Shown here: positions 61,310 through 64,000 of the stretch, one piece after another | How the letters are laid out: every line of letters starts with the position of its first letter | Numbering within the stretch: the first letter of the stretch is position 1 | NCBI GenBank assembly: GCA_964035015.1 | Contig: OZ036004.1 | Coordinates: 4,132,668 to 4,196,667, forward strand | Direction: 5' to 3' | Source of the DNA: Corallium rubrum | Lineage: Eukaryota; Cnidaria; Anthozoa; Scleralcyonacea; Coralliidae | DNA: 64,000 nucleotides | Position numbers and translations under genes: made by a program | The notes under the pieces: model-generated | What the model saw: only the letters and a program-made list of their open reading frames with translations | Database searches by the model: none | Told to the model about the DNA's origin: nothing

Positions 61310-62235
61310 AACCCTGGTGGTGCATGCTGTCTGTGATGGTGGTTGTGGTGACATGTGATGAGTGGTTGTGGTGTGGAAAGTATGGGTGGTGTAGATGGTA
61401 AAGGTGGTGGAGGTAGTGTGAAGGGTACAGGCAGTGGCATGTGGTGGTAACAGAAGTGAGTGCATGGTAGTGGTGTTTGTGACAGCTGTCAGTGCTAGTA
61501 ATGTTGCTGGTTGTGATGGTGATGGTGATGCATGGTGGTGGTGATGGTGATGCATGATGGTGGTGATGATGGTGATGATGATGATGGTGATGATGATGAT
61601 GGTGATGATGATGATGGTGATGATGATGGTGGTGATAGTGATGATGATGATGGTGGTGGTGATGGTGATGCATGGTGGTGGTGATGATGGTGATGGTGAT
61701 GGTGATGATGGTGCTGGTGATGGTGATGCATGGTGGTGGTGATGATGGTGATGCATGGTGGTGATGGTGATGCATGGTGATGGTGATGGTGATGGTGGTG
61801 GTAATAGTGGTGATAGTGATGGTGGTGATGGTGATGCATAGTGATGGTGATGATGATGGTGATGATGATGATAGTGATGGTGATGGTGATGATGATGATG
61901 ATGATGATGGTGGTGATGCATGGTGATGGTGATGATGATGGTGATGCATGGTGATGGTGGTGATGATGATAGTGATGGTGGTGGTGGTGATGGTGATGCA
62001 TGGTGGTGGTGATGGTGATGATGGTGGTGATGATGATAATCATGATGATGCTGGTGGTGATAGTGGTGATAGTGATGGTGATGCATGGTGATGGTGGTGA
62101 TGATGGTGATGACGATGATAGTGATGGTGATGATGATGGTGATGATGATGATGATCATGATGATGATGGTGGTGGTGATGATGATGATGGTGGTGATGCA
62201 TGGTGATGGTGATGGTGATGCATGGTGATGGTCAG
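61310..62235. repeat. GAT/GGT-rich compound microsatellite
   Basis: Over 900 bases of GATGGTGATGATG-type units with recurring GATGCATGGTG, looser at the left end. His-rich and Met/Asp/Val-rich frames here are composition artefacts. Confidence 0.95.
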
Positions 62236-62239
62236 TAAT

Positions 62240-62371
62240 GTGAGGTCAGTAATGGCGGACGTGTTTATTGTAAGCGAGATAAAAATTTCTTAATTATATT
62301 ACTAAAGACAGCAGAGATTATAATTTTGTATCTATAACAAGTTTATCGTATTCCATTCTACATTATTCGCG
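62240..62371 (+). other. LINE 5' untranslated region
   Basis: About 130 bases between the microsatellite and ORF1. It includes ATGGCGGACGTG and AT-rich sequence and ends GCG just before the ORF1 ATG. The exact 5' end of the element is not certain. Confidence 0.5.
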
Positions 62372-63145
62372 ATGGATAGCAAGAAAATCAATGCTAGATT
62401 TGATAAAATCGAGAATCTGATTCATAGCTTGAGTGAGTCTTTGACGACACGTTACAAAGAGCTTGACGACAAGATTACCGAGGTGATCAGTAGTCAGACT
62501 TTTCTCAATACCAAATTTGAGGAATTTGTCGAGAGATTAAGCAAAGTTGAAGTAGCGAATAACGACTTGGTCAAAGAAAATACGAGCCTTAAAACACAGG
62601 TATTGGGCTCTGCGAATGAGATTAATTCACTCAAGGAAGCCATGAATAATTTAGAACAGTACTCAAGAAGGGACTGCCTAGAAATCAAAGGAATTCCCGA
62701 GAAAGAATCCGAATCCGTGGAAGAAACGAACGATATTGTCCAAAGCCTTGGGGATAAAATTGGAGTAACTATACAAGAGTATGATATCTCAATCAGCCAT
62801 CGTCTACCTAGTAGAAGATCATCTAGTCTTTATACTGGTTCTCCAACTCCAATTATAGTCAAATTTACAAATCGCATAGTACGCGATAAGTTCTACCGTG
62901 CTAGAAGATTGCTCAAGAATATTACCTCAGAAAACCTTGGATATAACACTTCCAATAAAATCTTCATCAATGAAAGTCTCACCCAAAGAAATAAGGACTT
63001 ATTTTACCAATGTCTTCAGGTAAAGAAAGCTAAAGGACTCAAGTTTTTATGGACAAATGTGGGGAAGATTTACATGAAAAAGGATGATCATAGTTCTGTT
63101 ATGCACATAGCATCAATAAAAGATTTAAAGGTGTTCGAAAGCTAA
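62372..63145 (+). CDS. LINE ORF1 protein (coiled coil plus RRM-like)
   Basis: An intact frame of 257 residues from ATG to TAA. Residues about 1-95 form a heptad-rich, charged coiled coil (KIENLIHSLSESL, LVKENTSLKTQVL, INSLKEAMNNLEQ). The junction EQYSRRDCLEIKGIPE, near residue 95-110, opens an RRM-like RNA-binding domain seen in ORF1 proteins of many LINEs, with PIIVKFTNRIVRDKFYRARR as its second conserved strand and helix. The likely role is to bind element RNA and form the ribonucleoprotein for retrotransposition. ORF2 follows after 45 bases in another frame. The absence of stops or frameshifts suggests a young copy. The clade (CR1/L2/Jockey group) is a guess from layout. Confidence 0.85.
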   Translation: MDSKKINARFDKIENLIHSLSESLTTRYKELDDKITEVISSQTFLNTKFEEFVERLSKVEVANNDLVKENTSLKTQVLGSANEINSLKEAMNNLEQYSRRDCLEIKGIPEKESESVEETNDIVQSLGDKIGVTIQEYDISISHRLPSRRSSSLYTGSPTPIIVKFTNRIVRDKFYRARRLLKNITSENLGYNTSNKIFINESLTQRNKDLFYQCLQVKKAKGLKFLWTNVGKIYMKKDDHSSVMHIASIKDLKVFES

Positions 63146-63190
63146 GTCAAGTACTATATACTTTTTATTATTGTCTTTGTATAACTTATC

Positions 63191-64000
63191 ATGTGTTCGA
63201 TGACTAACAATATTAATATATCTATAAGCTCTGAGCGTTTCAGTGACTGTGACTTTGACTCTCTTCCACGCTTAGATATTATGTCTTCTACCACAGATAT
63301 TCCACATCTTACAATTTCTGATGTTGATCTAAATATGCCTTCTGATATAAATTTTAATTATTATAATACCAGTGAATTTCATACCAATGAAGAATTATCT
63401 AAGTGTTTATCATCTAATAGTTCATTTTCGATTTTGCATTGTAACATACGTAGCCTTTCAAAAAATTATGATAATTTAGTGAATATGCTTCATGAAATTA
63501 ATCATCCTTTCTCTGTTATTGGCTTGTCTGAAACTAAATTTAAACTAAATCAGGACCAACTAACAAATAGTGATTTGTCGGGATATTATTTTCTATCACA
63601 ATCTACGTTAACTAATGCTGGTGGAGTAGGTTTTTATATTTTGAATGACCTCAGTTATTCAGTCCGATCTGATTTATCGACATCGGTTAAAGATGACTTT
63701 GAATCGTTATGGATTGAAATTGAAAACAAATCTCAGCATAATATAATTTGTGGTGTTGTTTATAGACATCCTAATGGAAGTATGAATAGTTTTATGGAGC
63801 ATATAAATGGGGTTATTGATATAATAAATAAAGAGTGTAAATACTGTGCTATCATAGGTGATTTCAATATTGATCTTTTAAAATTTGAATCACATCCAGA
63901 TACAGATAATTTTATTAATAACCTCATGTCTTCTCACTTTCAACCTCATATTTTACAACCTACTAGGATTACTGACCACTCATCTACTTTAATAGATAAT
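63191..64000 (+). CDS. LINE ORF2, N-terminal APE-type endonuclease (runs off window)
   Basis: An open frame of 270 codons from the ATG at 63191 (a second in-frame ATG is at 63200) to the window end without a stop. After a variable leader of about 78 residues the endonuclease/exonuclease/phosphatase fold begins. SILHCNIRSLSKN holds the catalytic Asn; VIGLSETKF the catalytic Glu; GGVGFYI and CGVVYRHPN the central strands; AIIGDFNIDLLKF the Asp-x-Asn pair; and ITDHSSTLIDN the late Thr/Asp region. The active-site residues expected of an apurinic-type LINE endonuclease are present as far as the sequence goes. Reverse transcriptase must lie beyond the window. With ORF1 45 bases upstream, this is the 5' half of a possibly full-length element. 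Confidence 0.9.
   Translation, partial: MCSMTNNINISISSERFSDCDFDSLPRLDIMSSTTDIPHLTISDVDLNMPSDINFNYYNTSEFHTNEELSKCLSSNSSFSILHCNIRSLSKNYDNLVNMLHEINHPFSVIGLSETKFKLNQDQLTNSDLSGYYFLSQSTLTNAGGVGFYILNDLSYSVRSDLSTSVKDDFESLWIEIENKSQHNIICGVVYRHPNGSMNSFMEHINGVIDIINKECKYCAIIGDFNIDLLKFESHPDTDNFINNLMSSHFQPHILQPTRITDHSSTLIDN

Noticed and set aside
61109..62206. His-rich and Met/Asp/Val-rich frames
   Set aside because: GAT/GGT microsatellite composition.

Overview
The window looks like a piece of an anthozoan cnidarian genome, most likely a stony coral. This is inference from style, with no database match behind it: intron-containing genes with GT-AG junctions, AT-rich spacers, many short inverted-repeat (MITE/foldback) elements, tRNA-derived SINEs, a Penelope-like GIY-YIG fragment, a LINE with an APE-type endonuclease, and a very large satellite array. 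Nothing suggests bacteria, an operon or a virus.

Layout. (1) 0.5-5.7 kb, minus strand: three exons of an immunoglobulin-superfamily gene (signal-peptide exon, V-like Ig exon, I-set Ig exon), all joined in phase 1 and running off the left edge. (2) 6.8-14 or 17 kb, minus strand: a multi-exon C2H2 zinc-finger transcription-factor gene. A 2.5-kb terminal exon carries about ten fingers, and two small upstream exons match it in phase, one with an extra N-terminal finger. The layout recalls ZNF341. Its introns hold MITEs, SINEs, foldbacks and a hAT element with an 8-bp target-site duplication. (3) 18.0-19.2 kb, minus strand: an intact single-exon GT10 (alpha-1,3-fucosyltransferase type) gene. (4) 20.0-20.6 kb: a foldback and a minisatellite leading into (5) a satellite array of about 34 kb (20.6-54.5 kb) with a 50-bp monomer and a 200-base assembly gap (35815-36014). 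It has a homogenised core, a 51-bp-rich block beside the gap and diverged edges. (6) 54.5-55.3 kb: a Penelope-like fragment with inverted terminal repeats inserted in the array, then old diverged monomers and a 12-bp G-rich minisatellite (55.7-56.2 kb). (7) 56.2-61.3 kb: dispersed inverted-repeat elements with no convincing gene. (8) 61.3-62.2 kb: GAT-rich microsatellite. (9) 62.2-64 kb, plus strand: the 5' part of a LINE with intact ORF1 and the endonuclease start of ORF2, leaving the window open.

The host genes (receptor-like Ig protein, transcription factor, Golgi glycosyltransferase) are unrelated and show no sign of acting together. The most unusual content is the satellite array. Its minus strand is free of stop codons in all three frames over long distances. 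Its monomer carries a 12-base dyad whose two symmetric variable positions changed together between the edge and core subfamilies. The giant reading frames it creates are best treated as a by-product, because single-base indels are frequent in the array.
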